In this document: piece by piece, positions 1 through 8,505 of the stretch
How positions within the stretch are numbered: position 1 is the first letter of the stretch
How the letters are laid out: each line of letters starts with the position of its first letter
Source of the DNA: Methanobacterium sp.
Lineage (GTDB): Archaea > Methanobacteriota > Methanobacteria > Methanobacteriales > Methanobacteriaceae
NCBI GenBank assembly: GCA_018263005.1
Contig: JADFDH010000002.1
Location: 186,001 to 250,000 of the forward strand
Direction: 5' to 3'
DNA: 64,000 bases
Notes under the pieces: generated by a model
Told to the model about the DNA's origin: nothing
Database searches by the model: none
The model's input: the letters and a program-made list of their open reading frames with translations, nothing else
Position numbers and translations under genes: made by a program

Positions 1-282
1 ATTAAAACCTCCAAAAGTAATGCCATCCAACATTATTACTCCCAGTTGATCCTTATGTCGGGTCTGGTTAACCATGTTACTGATTTTGAGGGTGGCATCT
101 CTACCATCCCCTGTGATATAAGTTCTCAAAACACCATCCAACCATTCCCCTGCTCTAAACACAGTGCCTATTATCATCACCGGTTGGGTGGTATGTATTG
201 GGAAAGGGGCGTCATCAACACCCAAAATTCTTATTTCTTGCTTAATGTTCCTGAATTTTTTATTAAAATTTATTTTATTCAT
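1..282 (-). CDS. DUF99 family protein, N-terminal part (cut by window edge)
   Basis: Translating the minus strand from the ATG at 282 gives 94 codons that stay open to base 1. The protein has the DUF99 hallmarks: an N-terminal ILGVDDAPF stretch, then GTVFRAGEWLDGVLRT, and near the edge QLGVIMLDGITFGGFN. DUF99 proteins are small archaeal proteins of about 190 residues distantly related to endonuclease V; their biological role is not established. About half of the family length is visible. It starts 46 bp after the rpoL stop on the same strand and is probably cotranscribed with csl4-rpoL. The plus-strand reading frame over the same bases is an antisense artefact. The family call is confident; the function is not known. 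Confidence 0.85.
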   Translation of the reverse strand, partial: MNKINFNKKFRNIKQEIRILGVDDAPFPIHTTQPVMIIGTVFRAGEWLDGVLRTYITGDGRDATLKISNMVNQTRHKDQLGVIMLDGITFGGFN

Positions 283-328
283 TTCTTAGGTTGTTTGTTC
301 ATTTAAATAAAAAATATGGATAAAAAAA

Positions 329-637
329 TCATTTTTTAGATTTTTTAGATTTTTTAGGTTTAGATTTTGTTTTCTTGGATTTGGAAGTGCTAACCTGTTT
401 TTTAACTTCATTACATCTGGACTTCAAAGTCTTCGCTGCTTTTTTTAGGGATTTTCTCGGATTTTTAGCTTTTATGTATAATTTGGGTTCCCCGATAATG
501 GGATGTTCCATGGTATATGCAGCTGATTCCACATCCTTATCCTCCATAAGAGTCTTTCTCAGGGTGTTACAGAGTGTATGAGATTCACCGGTGATTTCAA
601 TCTCCAGTTCATTTTTTGATTCTTTTATAATCTTCAT
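329..637 (-). CDS. rpoL: DNA-directed RNA polymerase subunit L (Rpo11)
   Basis: Small archaeal RNA polymerase subunit, homologous to eukaryotic Rpb11/AC19, which pairs with subunit D to nucleate polymerase assembly. The family signature HTLCNTLRKTL lies near residues 20-30, followed by the usual YTMEHPIIGEPKLYI strand region. I place the start at the ATG at 637 (102 aa): GAGGG at the end of csl4 is then correctly spaced, whereas an ATG at 643 abuts it directly. The gene overlaps the csl4 end region, so the two are translationally linked. Unusual: after the conserved core, the last ~25 residues are almost only Lys, Ser and Thr, a basic tail that makes the protein a little longer than typical archaeal RpoL. 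Confidence 0.95.
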   Translation of the reverse strand: MKIIKESKNELEIEITGESHTLCNTLRKTLMEDKDVESAAYTMEHPIIGEPKLYIKAKNPRKSLKKAAKTLKSRCNEVKKQVSTSKSKKTKSKPKKSKKSKK

Positions 638-639
638 AT

Positions 640-1209
640 TCATCCCTCATATTTTGATGAAATTTTTCTTCTTTCTTTTCTTCCGCAGTCAGGACATAAA
701 ACTTCATTTTTGTTTATTTGTTTCATAAAAGAGCGGCAGTTAGTACACATAGCTTTTATTACTCCCAGTTCATTTTCAGCAGTGGTTAGATCAACATTGT
801 CCAGTCCTATGACCTTGGTAACACGGGCATCCACCAGATCTCCAATCCGGAATTCATCGGTCAATTTGGCCACATAGCCTTTATCTGCCTGTGAAATATG
901 AATACCGCCTGAAAAATTAGTTGCCAGGCTTCTACTGGTGTCTTTAGCTCCTTCTATCTTCATTAGAGCTCTCTGTCCCCTGACTTCTGATATCTGTCCA
1001 TAAACTACCAGTCCATTTTTTAGTATGGATGGGGAGCTGGTCTTGGGGATGATGGATATTCTTTTATTTTTGTTGTCTAATGACACCGTTCCTGCTACCA
1101 GGGATCTTATTTTACCCTGATCTTCAAAAGTCCATTCTGCTGGAACAAATTCTTCCGTTACTCCCAGAGCGTCCCCTGGAAGAACAAAATCTCCAGATTT
1201 AGTTTTCAT
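640..1209 (-). CDS. csl4: Exosome cap subunit Csl4
   Basis: RNA-binding cap protein of the archaeal RNA exosome (Rrp41-Rrp42 core), which recruits substrates for 3'-5' degradation or tailing. Order of domains: N-terminal domain (VLPGDALGVTEEFVPAEW, residues ~10-27), central S1 RNA-binding domain (~60-140), and C-terminal zinc ribbon with CTNC and CPDC pairs (~155-180). At 189 aa it has the normal family length. It leads a minus-strand unit with rpoL and DUF99; a TATA-like element lies about 90 bp upstream. Coupling of exosome and RNA polymerase genes is a known archaeal arrangement. Confidence 0.95.
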   Translation of the reverse strand: MKTKSGDFVLPGDALGVTEEFVPAEWTFEDQGKIRSLVAGTVSLDNKNKRISIIPKTSSPSILKNGLVVYGQISEVRGQRALMKIEGAKDTSRSLATNFSGGIHISQADKGYVAKLTDEFRIGDLVDARVTKVIGLDNVDLTTAENELGVIKAMCTNCRSFMKQINKNEVLCPDCGRKERRKISSKYEG

Positions 1210-1297
1210 TGTTCACCTCATCTTTAAAATAAGTTCGTTATGAAAATAAATTTGCATATTTTTTCATTGAAAATTTAATTTTTATTATTCTATCTGT

Positions 1298-1310
1298 TAA
1301 ATATATTTAA
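1298..1310 (-). promoter_or_regulatory. Putative TATA box for csl4-rpoL-DUF99
   Basis: On the minus strand this reads TTAAATATATTTA, in an otherwise AT-rich gap between dph2 and csl4. Archaeal transcription would start about 25 bp downstream (near 1275), leaving a 5' leader of roughly 65 nt before the csl4 ATG. Position and composition fit; the region is so AT-rich that chance matches are likely. Confidence 0.4.
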
Positions 1311-1326
1311 GTTTTATTATAACTAC

Positions 1327-2322
1327 CTAATCATTATACCTGATCTCATCCAGTTTATATTCATCCCATTTCTTCTGATCAAGGACTATTAAAAGTTCAT
1401 CAGGGGTTATTATTGGTTTTTTATACATTTGAGCATCGTCAATTGCAATTCTAGGGCATGCGGTGATGATGAAAGCATCTAATTCTCTATATGGTATTAG
1501 AATATCGGGGGAGACATGATCTAAGAATATGATATATGCTTCTTTTCCCATTTTCTGGATCATTTTTTTTAAATGAACAGCCAGTTCCATGCGCTGCTGA
1601 CCTTTTTTGGAAGATACTACAATACCAAATCGTTTTGCTTCCCGGGCTTTGGTTATCCTGGCGAATCTTATCCGCAGTATACGATCAGCAAATTTATCTA
1701 TGTTCCTTGCTTCATTACGATAAGGATCGGCTATTATAACTGGCTTGCCCGTTGAAAGCTTGATACCCAGGGGATGGAAATTTCCACTCCCTACAAATAA
1801 GTAAACATCTACTGGAAGGTTTTCTATTGCTGAGAAGTTACATCCTAATACCTGTGCTTTTCGAGTTCCATCGCCTTCTTTAATCAGCACTTTTTTACCA
1901 TTTTTTTCTAATAATACGATTAATTCGTTTATTAGATGTAGATGCTGAGTGGTAGTAACTAAACCAATTGTCTTATAATCTTTTAACATGTCTAAGGCTT
2001 CTTCAATTGCAGGATAGGGATCCAATTTAAATTGGGTGTCCATGAAAAGTACAGGTACTTCATATTGCAATGGAAGAGGAGTATGTCCAAAATGAACCAG
2101 CAGATCCACCATATTTTTCATAGTAACATCTGCTACATCACAGGCGCCAAAGCAGGGATCGCCAGAAATAAAAACAGTTACTCCTGTTTCTTCCTCTATT
2201 TGTCGGGCTACGCTTATGGCGTGAATTTTTAAACCCTCTGGGAATTGTAACCCTACTTTTTGTGCGTTTATTTTATTTATCTCATCGATTATTTCCTTAA
2301 TATTAAACTGATAGTTAGACAT
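1327..2322 (-). CDS. dph2: Diphthamide biosynthesis enzyme Dph2 (radical-SAM-like)
   Basis: Catalyses the first step of diphthamide synthesis on elongation factor 2: a [4Fe-4S] enzyme cleaves SAM to transfer a 3-amino-3-carboxypropyl group to the target His. The 331-aa length is typical of archaeal Dph2. Three Cys expected to hold the cluster are present and spaced as in Pyrococcus Dph2: C61 in FGACD, C161 in VLGCNF and C289 in TACPRIAIDD. TTTQHLH near 123-129 is also characteristic. It is 39 bp downstream of hpt on the same strand, so probably cotranscribed with it. Confidence 0.93.
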   Translation of the reverse strand: MSNYQFNIKEIIDEINKINAQKVGLQFPEGLKIHAISVARQIEEETGVTVFISGDPCFGACDVADVTMKNMVDLLVHFGHTPLPLQYEVPVLFMDTQFKLDPYPAIEEALDMLKDYKTIGLVTTTQHLHLINELIVLLEKNGKKVLIKEGDGTRKAQVLGCNFSAIENLPVDVYLFVGSGNFHPLGIKLSTGKPVIIADPYRNEARNIDKFADRILRIRFARITKAREAKRFGIVVSSKKGQQRMELAVHLKKMIQKMGKEAYIIFLDHVSPDILIPYRELDAFIITACPRIAIDDAQMYKKPIITPDELLIVLDQKKWDEYKLDEIRYND

Positions 2323-2361
2323 GATATCTTATTACTAGTTAATTAAAATCAATTATTATCA

Positions 2362-2925
2362 TTAGTTTTCTCGTTCTATTACTACTTTTCCATTTTTAAC
2401 GCCCACTTTAAGCAGTGTTTTAACCTTCAATCCTGTTTCACTTTCTACTCTTTCTTTTCCTATTCCTTTCTCTATCACAGCTAAAACATCGACTACTTCA
2501 ACATCCATATCTATTAAAGCAGTTAAAACTGCTGTCATGGTACCACCAGTGCTTACCACATCATCAACCAGGATCACGCGTTCACCCTTTGATAGTCCGT
2601 TGATGTAAAGATTTCCCCGGCTGTAGCCAGTTGTCTGGCGCACATCAACCTCTCCTTCCAACCCATATAAACGTTTTCTTACCACTACAAAGGGTATTTG
2701 TGTCTTTAATGATAAAGCCGTGGCTATATGTATTCCCATAGCCTCAACACATACAATTTTATCAATATCAACATTTACAGATTTTGAAATAGCTTCTGCA
2801 ACTTCCTCCAATAATTCCGGCTTTACCAAAGGAATGCCATCAGTAATTGGATGTACAAAATAATCATATTCACCTTTCTTTATTACCGGAGCTTCTAATA
2901 AACTTTTTTTCAGATTTTCTAACAT
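2362..2925 (-). CDS. hpt: Hypoxanthine/purine phosphoribosyltransferase
   Basis: Purine salvage enzyme that transfers phosphoribosyl from PRPP to hypoxanthine (and/or guanine). The PRPP-binding motif VILVDDVVSTGGT lies at residues 117-129, and the VEAMGIHIATALS loop at 60-72 binds pyrophosphate. The 187-aa length agrees with the archaeal HPRT/APRT-like subfamily; which base is preferred cannot be read from the sequence. An AGGGG ribosome-binding site precedes the ATG. It is divergent from srp54 across a 294-bp gap and upstream of dph2. Confidence 0.9.
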   Translation of the reverse strand: MLENLKKSLLEAPVIKKGEYDYFVHPITDGIPLVKPELLEEVAEAISKSVNVDIDKIVCVEAMGIHIATALSLKTQIPFVVVRKRLYGLEGEVDVRQTTGYSRGNLYINGLSKGERVILVDDVVSTGGTMTAVLTALIDMDVEVVDVLAVIEKGIGKERVESETGLKVKTLLKVGVKNGKVVIEREN

Positions 2926-3135
2926 GATAATTCCCCTATAGAATATTATATGATATTTAATACTGAAACTGCCTCTTAATTATCCATTAACCCCCAGAAA
3001 TAATTATTTATTCTGGAGATGAAATTTTATTGTTTTAAGATCAAGTCTTTTAGATCCTCGTTATAATTTAAGGACAGAAAATTTAAATATTACCAATAAC
3101 TATAAGAATTGAATTATTAAATTATTGGTATTAAT

Positions 3136-3147
3136 TTTTTATAGATA
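3136..3147 (+). promoter_or_regulatory. Candidate TATA box for srp54
   Basis: TTTTTATAGATA lies about 75 bp before the srp54 ATG, in the 294-bp divergent gap between hpt and srp54. A second AT-rich element (ATTATAAATA, 3184-3193) is closer, but its start site would fall on the ribosome-binding site GGTGA (3209-3213), so the upstream element is preferred. Weak evidence in an AT-rich gap. Confidence 0.35.
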
Positions 3148-3219
3148 TGATTAAAAAAACTCAAACGATTAATATTAATGGAGATTATAAATACTAAATC
3201 TAATATCTGGTGAAAGATT

Positions 3220-4551
3220 ATGTTGGGTAATCTGGGTAAAAACTTAACTAAGACCATGAAAAAATTGGCCGGAATGGCCATTATCGATGAGGAAGTAGTT
3301 AAAGAAGTAATAAAAGACATACAAAGAGCCCTGATCCAATCTGACGTTAACATCAAATTAGTACTTAATCTATCCAAAACCATCGAAGAAAGATCCTTAA
3401 AGGAAGAACCACCCAAGGGAATAACCCCTAAAGAGCATGTTATACGCATAGTATATGAAGAACTGGTAAACTTATTGGGAGAAAAACCAGCGGAGATTGA
3501 AATCACTACCAAACCTTACAAAATACTCTTTGTCGGACTTCAAGGTAGTGGTAAGACAACTACAATAGCTAAATTATCAAAATACCTTCAGAAGAAAGGT
3601 TTCAACCCAGCGGTGGTGGTTTCTGACACCTGGAGACCTGCAGCTTATGAACAGTTACGTCAGCTTACTGAGGAAATGAATGTACCCCTATATGGAGACC
3701 CAGATAATCCAGATGCTCTGGACCTTGCCAAGAAAGGTTTAGAAGAGTTTAAAAAACAGGATATAATTATTGTAGACACTGCCGGACGTCATAAGGAAGA
3801 GAAAGATCTTTTAGATGAGATGGAACAGATATCTAAAGTGGTTAAACCTAACGAAGTGGTTCTGGTAATAGATGGAACCATAGGTCAGCAGGCCCGAGAA
3901 CAGGCCCTTGCCTTTAGTAAAACAACCAATATTGGATCTATAATAATAACCAAGCTAGATGGTTCAGCTAAAGGAGGAGGAGCGTTATCCGCGGTTGCAG
4001 AAATTGGTGCCCCCATAAAATTTATAGGAACCGGTGAAAAACTGGATGATTTCGAAGCTTTCGATCCAGAAAGATTCATATCCCGACTACTGGGCATGGG
4101 AGATATTAAAACACTCCTAGAAAAGGCTGAAGAAATAGCTCAAGAAGATGTTGACACAGAATCAATGGATGCCCTGCTCAGTGGAAAATTCACTTTGAAG
4201 GATATGTACTCTCAGTTTGAGATGATGAATAAAATGGGGCCAATGCAGCAGGTGATGAATATGTTACCCGGGATGGGAGGCAAATTACCAAAAAACGCAT
4301 CTCAAGTAACCGAGGAGAAACTGGAGAAGTACAAGATCATGATGGACTCCATGACCGATTATGAACTCACCCATCCGGAAGTAATCAAACAATCCCGAGT
4401 TAAAAGAATATCAAGAGGCTCCGGAATGAGGAATGAAGATGTTAAAGAGCTTTTAAAATATTACAACATGACTAAAAAAGCCATCAAAGGGTTCGGGAAA
4501 AGAAAAATGGGCGGTCCCTTAGGACAGATGATGAGACAGTTCATGCACTGA
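3220..4551 (+). CDS. srp54: Signal recognition particle 54 kDa protein
   Basis: GTPase of the signal recognition particle that binds signal peptides and 7S RNA and docks on FtsY for cotranslational membrane targeting. Domains in order: N helical bundle (1-~95), G domain with P-loop GLQGSGKTT (106-114), DTAGRH and TKLDGSAKGG, then a methionine-rich M domain (~300-443) including QVMNMLPGMGG and the RNA-binding SRGSGMRNEDV helix-turn-helix. 443 aa is full length. A GGTGA site precedes the ATG. It opens a long plus-strand block of translation-related genes. Confidence 0.98.
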   Translation: MLGNLGKNLTKTMKKLAGMAIIDEEVVKEVIKDIQRALIQSDVNIKLVLNLSKTIEERSLKEEPPKGITPKEHVIRIVYEELVNLLGEKPAEIEITTKPYKILFVGLQGSGKTTTIAKLSKYLQKKGFNPAVVVSDTWRPAAYEQLRQLTEEMNVPLYGDPDNPDALDLAKKGLEEFKKQDIIIVDTAGRHKEEKDLLDEMEQISKVVKPNEVVLVIDGTIGQQAREQALAFSKTTNIGSIIITKLDGSAKGGGALSAVAEIGAPIKFIGTGEKLDDFEAFDPERFISRLLGMGDIKTLLEKAEEIAQEDVDTESMDALLSGKFTLKDMYSQFEMMNKMGPMQQVMNMLPGMGGKLPKNASQVTEEKLEKYKIMMDSMTDYELTHPEVIKQSRVKRISRGSGMRNEDVKELLKYYNMTKKAIKGFGKRKMGGPLGQMMRQFMH

Positions 4552-4644
4552 AATAGTATTTTTAATTCTAATTATTATTTTACAATATTTCTTAGATTAA
4601 ATAATAATGAAACAGTTTTTATTAATATAATAATGTGAAGATCT

Positions 4645-5898
4645 ATGAAAGATGAAATTATCGACTCCAAAATAAAAAAGAAAGCTCTGCAAATATTAGA
4701 ATTTACCGATGCCCACTTATGCCCCCGATGTCTTGCCAGAAATTTCTATCATGATATAAAAGCAGCGGATAACCTGGAAAGGGGAGAAAATATTTTAAAA
4801 TTTCTTAATGTTGAATTAAACAATGAATCTGAAGGTAATTGCTTCATATGTAATGGTATTTTTCAATCAATGGACAATGATCTTATCCCACAAATATTAA
4901 ATAAATTAGAGGATTTAAATGTAGAATTTTCTACTTTTTTAGTGGGTTGTCGTGTAAGTGAAGATATAACCCAGAGAGAAATAGAAATTAATGATTTAAT
5001 ATGTTCTGATCAGGAAAATATTAAAAAAGAAATCAACAGAGAAATTGGAAAAGCTCTATCTCTGAAAATGGATAAAGAAGTTGAATTTGACAATCCTAAT
5101 TTGGTTATACTGGTTGACTTCAGGAAAAATATAGAAACACCAAAATTAGAAATCCAGATAAATCCTTTATTCATTGAAGGTCGTTATAAAAAATTAATTA
5201 GAGGCATACCTCAGACTAAATGGCCTTGTAGGGCGTGTAAAGGTCGTGGATGCGAGCAATGTAACTACACTGGTAAAATGTACCAGGAATCTGTTGAGGA
5301 ACTTATCAGTCCACTGGTTCTTAAAGAATCAGGGGGAAGTGAATCTAAATTCCATGGGGCCGGCCGAGAGGATATTGACGTGAAAATGTTAGGCGAAGGC
5401 AGACCTTTTGTATTGGAAATAAAAGAGCCCCGGCTGAGAAACCTGGACCTTAAAAAACTGGAAACCAAGATCAACCAGTTAGCCTCTGATAAAGTGGAAG
5501 TTAAATCCCTGAAAATGGTGGATAAATCAAGAAGACAACAGATAAAATCGTCCTCTACAGATACCTATAAGGTTTATCACGCTACAGTGGATTTAGATAA
5601 AGAAATTAATAATGAAGATATAGAACTGTTAAAGACATTAAAGATAATAGAGCAGAGAACACCTAAGAGAGTGGTTCATAGAAGAGCAGATATCGTAAGA
5701 AGACGTGAAATACGCGATATTAAAACAAATTTATTAAATAATAATATTTTGGAATTAATAATCGAATGCCAAGGCGGATTATACATTAAAGAACTTATAT
5801 CTGGAGATGATCACAGAACAAATCCCAGTGTCTCCTCAATGTTAAAAACATCAGCTAAATGCGTACAATTAGATGTTCTGGATGTTAAACTTAATTAA
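4645..5898 (+). CDS. pus10: tRNA pseudouridine synthase Pus10
   Basis: Archaeal enzyme forming pseudouridine 54 and 55 in the T-loop of tRNA. The N-terminal accessory (THUMP-like) zinc domain shows CPRC (C26, C29) and CFIC pairs; a CRACKGRGCEQC cluster (~195-207) precedes the catalytic domain, which carries GREDID (residues 240-245) containing the catalytic Asp, followed by the GRPF motif. The end of the protein has the family's TSSMLKTSAKC-like C-terminal region. 417 aa is normal. It follows srp54 by 93 bp on the same strand. Confidence 0.95.
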   Translation: MKDEIIDSKIKKKALQILEFTDAHLCPRCLARNFYHDIKAADNLERGENILKFLNVELNNESEGNCFICNGIFQSMDNDLIPQILNKLEDLNVEFSTFLVGCRVSEDITQREIEINDLICSDQENIKKEINREIGKALSLKMDKEVEFDNPNLVILVDFRKNIETPKLEIQINPLFIEGRYKKLIRGIPQTKWPCRACKGRGCEQCNYTGKMYQESVEELISPLVLKESGGSESKFHGAGREDIDVKMLGEGRPFVLEIKEPRLRNLDLKKLETKINQLASDKVEVKSLKMVDKSRRQQIKSSSTDTYKVYHATVDLDKEINNEDIELLKTLKIIEQRTPKRVVHRRADIVRRREIRDIKTNLLNNNILELIIECQGGLYIKELISGDDHRTNPSVSSMLKTSAKCVQLDVLDVKLN

Positions 5899-6269
5899 AT
5901 ATGCAAAATCAAAGTTAATAAGCTTTATACTAATATCTTAAACAACACTTAAATTGATTACACAGTTATCTTTTTTATAGATAACATTATAACTTATAAA
6001 TTAAAAAAATAGTAATGTAAAGATATTTCTGTAGAATCATAATTTTCATCGATTAAAAAACGTTTATTTAGATTATCATCCAATAATAGATTTTAAATTT
6101 CAAGCGGATTTTATAATAATTAGATAAATAAAAAAAATATGGAATCAAGAATCTGATATGATTTGATATTCCACATTTCAACTTATTCCACAGAAATATT
6201 TAGAATACTAGGAAACCCTTGTTAAATTTAATTTATAACAAATCTAACGATGAAATGGAGGTTTTTTTA
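5899..6269. other. Long AT-rich intergenic region between pus10 and rpl21e
   Basis: 371 bp with no convincing ORF, tRNA or other RNA gene. It holds a perfect 7-bp inverted repeat (5965-5985), a partial hairpin near 6140-6177 built from GGAATCAA and a later TTGATATTCC, and near the end the GGAGGT ribosome-binding site (6257-6262) of rpl21e. It probably contains the terminator of pus10 and the promoter of the ribosomal gene pair. Confidence 0.5.
5965..5985. repeat. Perfect 7-bp inverted repeat after pus10
   Basis: GTTATCT (5965-5971) and AGATAAC (5979-5985) are exact reverse complements around a 7-nt T-rich loop, 66 bp after the pus10 stop. It could help end transcription or be an operator; sequence alone does not decide. 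Confidence 0.5.
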
Positions 6270-6560
6270 ATGAGAAGATCAAGAGGATCAAGAAGTAAAA
6301 CCCGTTATAAACTTAAAAAAACTATAAGAGCAGGTAGAGCAAATCCCATAACCAAAAAAATGCAGATATTTGATGAAAATGATTTAGTTCATATAATAAT
6401 TGACCCCAGCGTGCATAAAGGTCAACCACATCCCAGATTCCACGGGAAAACAGGTAAAGTATCAGATAAACGTGGAAGAGCATATATAGTGGAAATTAAT
6501 GACGGGAACAAGGCTAAAAAACTGATCATAAGACCAGAACATCTTAAAATGCAAGTGTGA
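6270..6560 (+). CDS. rpl21e: Large ribosomal subunit protein eL21
   Basis: Component of the archaeal/eukaryotic large ribosomal subunit. The start at 6270 is fixed by GGAGGT at 6257-6262 and by the family N-terminus MRRSRGSRSKTRYKL; the open frame upstream of it is not coding. This gives 96 aa, the standard length. HPRFHGKTGKV and the basic composition are typical. rpoF begins 4 bp after its stop, so the pair is cotranscribed, as in other methanogens. Confidence 0.97.
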   Translation: MRRSRGSRSKTRYKLKKTIRAGRANPITKKMQIFDENDLVHIIIDPSVHKGQPHPRFHGKTGKVSDKRGRAYIVEINDGNKAKKLIIRPEHLKMQV

Positions 6561-6564
6561 TTTC

Positions 6565-6903
6565 ATGATTGGCAAAAAAGTTATTGAAACTGATCCAATC
6601 ACCTTAGCTGAAGTTAAGAAAATGTTAGAAGAACGCTCCCAAATCCATGAGCTCAACTATGAACAGAACCTGGCATTGGATCATGTAACCAAATTTGTAA
6701 AAACAGATGAAGAAACTGCAGCAGAGCTGGTTCAAGAACTGGAAGAAATCATAAAAAAGATTCAAGCTATAAAACTTGCAGATACCATGCCTAAAGATAT
6801 GGCAGATATGAGGTTGATGTTTGCCAAAGAAAGAGGTTCACATAAACAAGAAGAGTTGGAAAAACTATTAGAAATAATTAATAAATATCGAAAAGATGAT
6901 TAA
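6565..6903 (+). CDS. rpoF: DNA-directed RNA polymerase subunit F (Rpo4)
   Basis: Archaeal counterpart of eukaryotic Rpb4; with subunit E (Rpo7) it forms the polymerase stalk that assists open-complex formation and binds nascent RNA. The 112-aa protein is highly helical, with the N-terminal ITLAEVKKML, YEQNLALDHVTKF and a KYRKDD end typical of the family. It follows rpl21e by 4 bp, and a T-run at 6943-6950 lies downstream. No abnormality seen. Confidence 0.93.
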   Translation: MIGKKVIETDPITLAEVKKMLEERSQIHELNYEQNLALDHVTKFVKTDEETAAELVQELEEIIKKIQAIKLADTMPKDMADMRLMFAKERGSHKQEELEKLLEIINKYRKDD

Positions 6904-6942
6904 ATCTCTTCAAAGTAAGAGCTGATATTTACAAATTAATTA

Positions 6943-6950
6943 TTTTTTTT
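6943..6950 (+). terminator. Poly-T stretch after rpoF
   Basis: Eight consecutive T residues 40 bp after the rpoF stop. Archaeal RNA polymerase terminates at T-runs, so this may end the eL21-rpoF transcript. No strong hairpin precedes it. Confidence 0.35.
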
Positions 6951-6990
6951 ATAAAATTTAGGGATATCTAAGTGACTCCGGTGGTTTAGT

Positions 6991-7572
6991 ATGGAAGATT
7001 ATGCAATTATCCTGGATTATCTTCCTTTAGGTTACGTAAAGGAAGATGCTCCATCATTCAAAAAAAAGCCTGTAGCTCAGGCAATAGGTATAGAAGAGTT
7101 TACTCTCTTGGAACTTACACCTAAAGAAAATATAAATCTGGATATTCATGAAAAGGTTTACATCGGCGCAGGTAAAAGGGAAAAAATTGCCAGGGTGAAT
7201 CGTAGGCTAAAATATGAAAAACTAACCGCCACTGCTAAACTTGAATTAAATTATGTCATTGAAGAAATAATTAAAGAAAAAGAAGATAAATTCGTCCGAT
7301 TTTTCAATGATGCAGGCCCCATATCCACAAGACTTCACCAGATCGAATTATTACCCGGTATCGGGAAGAAACATATGTGGGATATCCTGAAAGTCCGCAA
7401 AGTAAAAGAATTCGATAGCTACCAGGATATAAAAGAAAGAGTACCTATGCTAGCCGATCCTGTGAAACTACTATCTAAAAGGATATTAATGGAACTGGAA
7501 GGAAGTACTGACCGAAAAGGCAAAAGAAAATACATCCTATTCACCAGACCTCCAAAAAAGAAAACACACTAA
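6991..7572 (+). CDS. DUF655 family putative RNA-binding protein
   Basis: Archaeal DUF655 protein of 193 aa: an N-terminal beta-rich S1/OB-like domain (starting YAIILDYLPLGY), followed by a helix-hairpin-helix segment around ELLPGIGKKHMWDIL (~118-132) and a basic C-terminus (RKYILFTRPPKKKTH). The family is widespread in Euryarchaeota next to rpoF and ksgA, as here, which suggests a role in RNA or ribosome metabolism; the precise function is unknown. The ATG follows CCGGTGG, a plausible ribosome-binding site. Confidence 0.88.
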   Translation: MEDYAIILDYLPLGYVKEDAPSFKKKPVAQAIGIEEFTLLELTPKENINLDIHEKVYIGAGKREKIARVNRRLKYEKLTATAKLELNYVIEEIIKEKEDKFVRFFNDAGPISTRLHQIELLPGIGKKHMWDILKVRKVKEFDSYQDIKERVPMLADPVKLLSKRILMELEGSTDRKGKRKYILFTRPPKKKTH

Positions 7573-7634
7573 ATAGATCAGAATTTTTATCCTTTTATAC
7601 TAATTTATTTAAAAAAATTTCTATTTTTATTCTA

Positions 7635-8477
7635 ATGTTAACGGGAACCCTTGAAATTCTAAAAAAAAATAATATAAAACTAAATAAAAGAAAAGGTCAG
7701 AATTATCTGATAAATAAACAGATTCTGCTTAAAATCCTGAGATACTCAGACCTATCTAAAGAAGATACAGTACTTGAGATAGGCTCTGGTATAGGAACCT
7801 TAACTATTCCCCTAGCTCATCACTCTAATAAGGTTATCGCAGTCGAACAGGATCATAAAATTGCTTCAATTTTAAAAAAACGTTTAATAAAACTTAATAT
7901 TACTAACGTTGAAATTATAACAGCCGATGCCGTTAAAATTGATTTTCCAGAGTTTAATAAAGTAATATCCAATTTACCTTATCAAATATCTTCACCTATT
8001 ACCTTTAAGCTACTCAAATACGATTTTGATTTTGCAATACTCATGTATCAACTGGAATATGCTCAGAGAATGACCGCCAAACCAGGTGATTCCAACTATT
8101 CAAGACTATCCTTGATGGTTTACAATTGTGCAGATGTTGAACTACTATTTAAAGTTCCTAGGGAGAGCTTCTATCCAAAACCCCGGATATCATCAGCAGT
8201 TATAAAATTAATTCCCCATAAAAAGGCCGAAATCGACGACTTCTTCATAAAGGTTTCCCGTGCGCTATTTCAACATAAAAAGAAAAAAACAGGAAACGCT
8301 TTAAAAGATTCTTTCCATGAAATATATGATTTTAACAAAATCACAGCAAAGGAAATAATTGGAAAATTAGATAAAAAATTAGCCGATAAAAGGGTTGTAC
8401 AATTAGATCCCAATGAAGTAATAGAAATCTCTAATCAACTTAAACATCTGATAAAAAAACACAAATTAAAAAATTAA
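7635..8477 (+). CDS. rsmA: 16S rRNA (adenine-N6)-dimethyltransferase RsmA/KsgA/Dim1
   Basis: Dimethylates two adjacent adenines in the 3' end hairpin of 16S rRNA using SAM, a late quality step of small-subunit assembly. SAM motif EIGSGIG lies at residues 48-54 and the catalytic NLPY at 113-116; FYPKPRISSAVIKL is also characteristic. 280 aa is normal. There is no ribosome-binding site before the ATG, while a TATA-like TTATTTAAAA ends about 25 bp upstream, so the mRNA may be leaderless. Confidence 0.96.
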   Translation: MLTGTLEILKKNNIKLNKRKGQNYLINKQILLKILRYSDLSKEDTVLEIGSGIGTLTIPLAHHSNKVIAVEQDHKIASILKKRLIKLNITNVEIITADAVKIDFPEFNKVISNLPYQISSPITFKLLKYDFDFAILMYQLEYAQRMTAKPGDSNYSRLSLMVYNCADVELLFKVPRESFYPKPRISSAVIKLIPHKKAEIDDFFIKVSRALFQHKKKKTGNALKDSFHEIYDFNKITAKEIIGKLDKKLADKRVVQLDPNEVIEISNQLKHLIKKHKLKN

Positions 8478-8505
8478 TAAACACAAAAAAGAATTGGGGA
8501 TTAAA

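Noticed and set aside
46..306. Plus-strand 86-codon ORF at the left edge
   Set aside because: It lies antisense to a clear DUF99 coding frame on the minus strand; its protein has no recognisable features.
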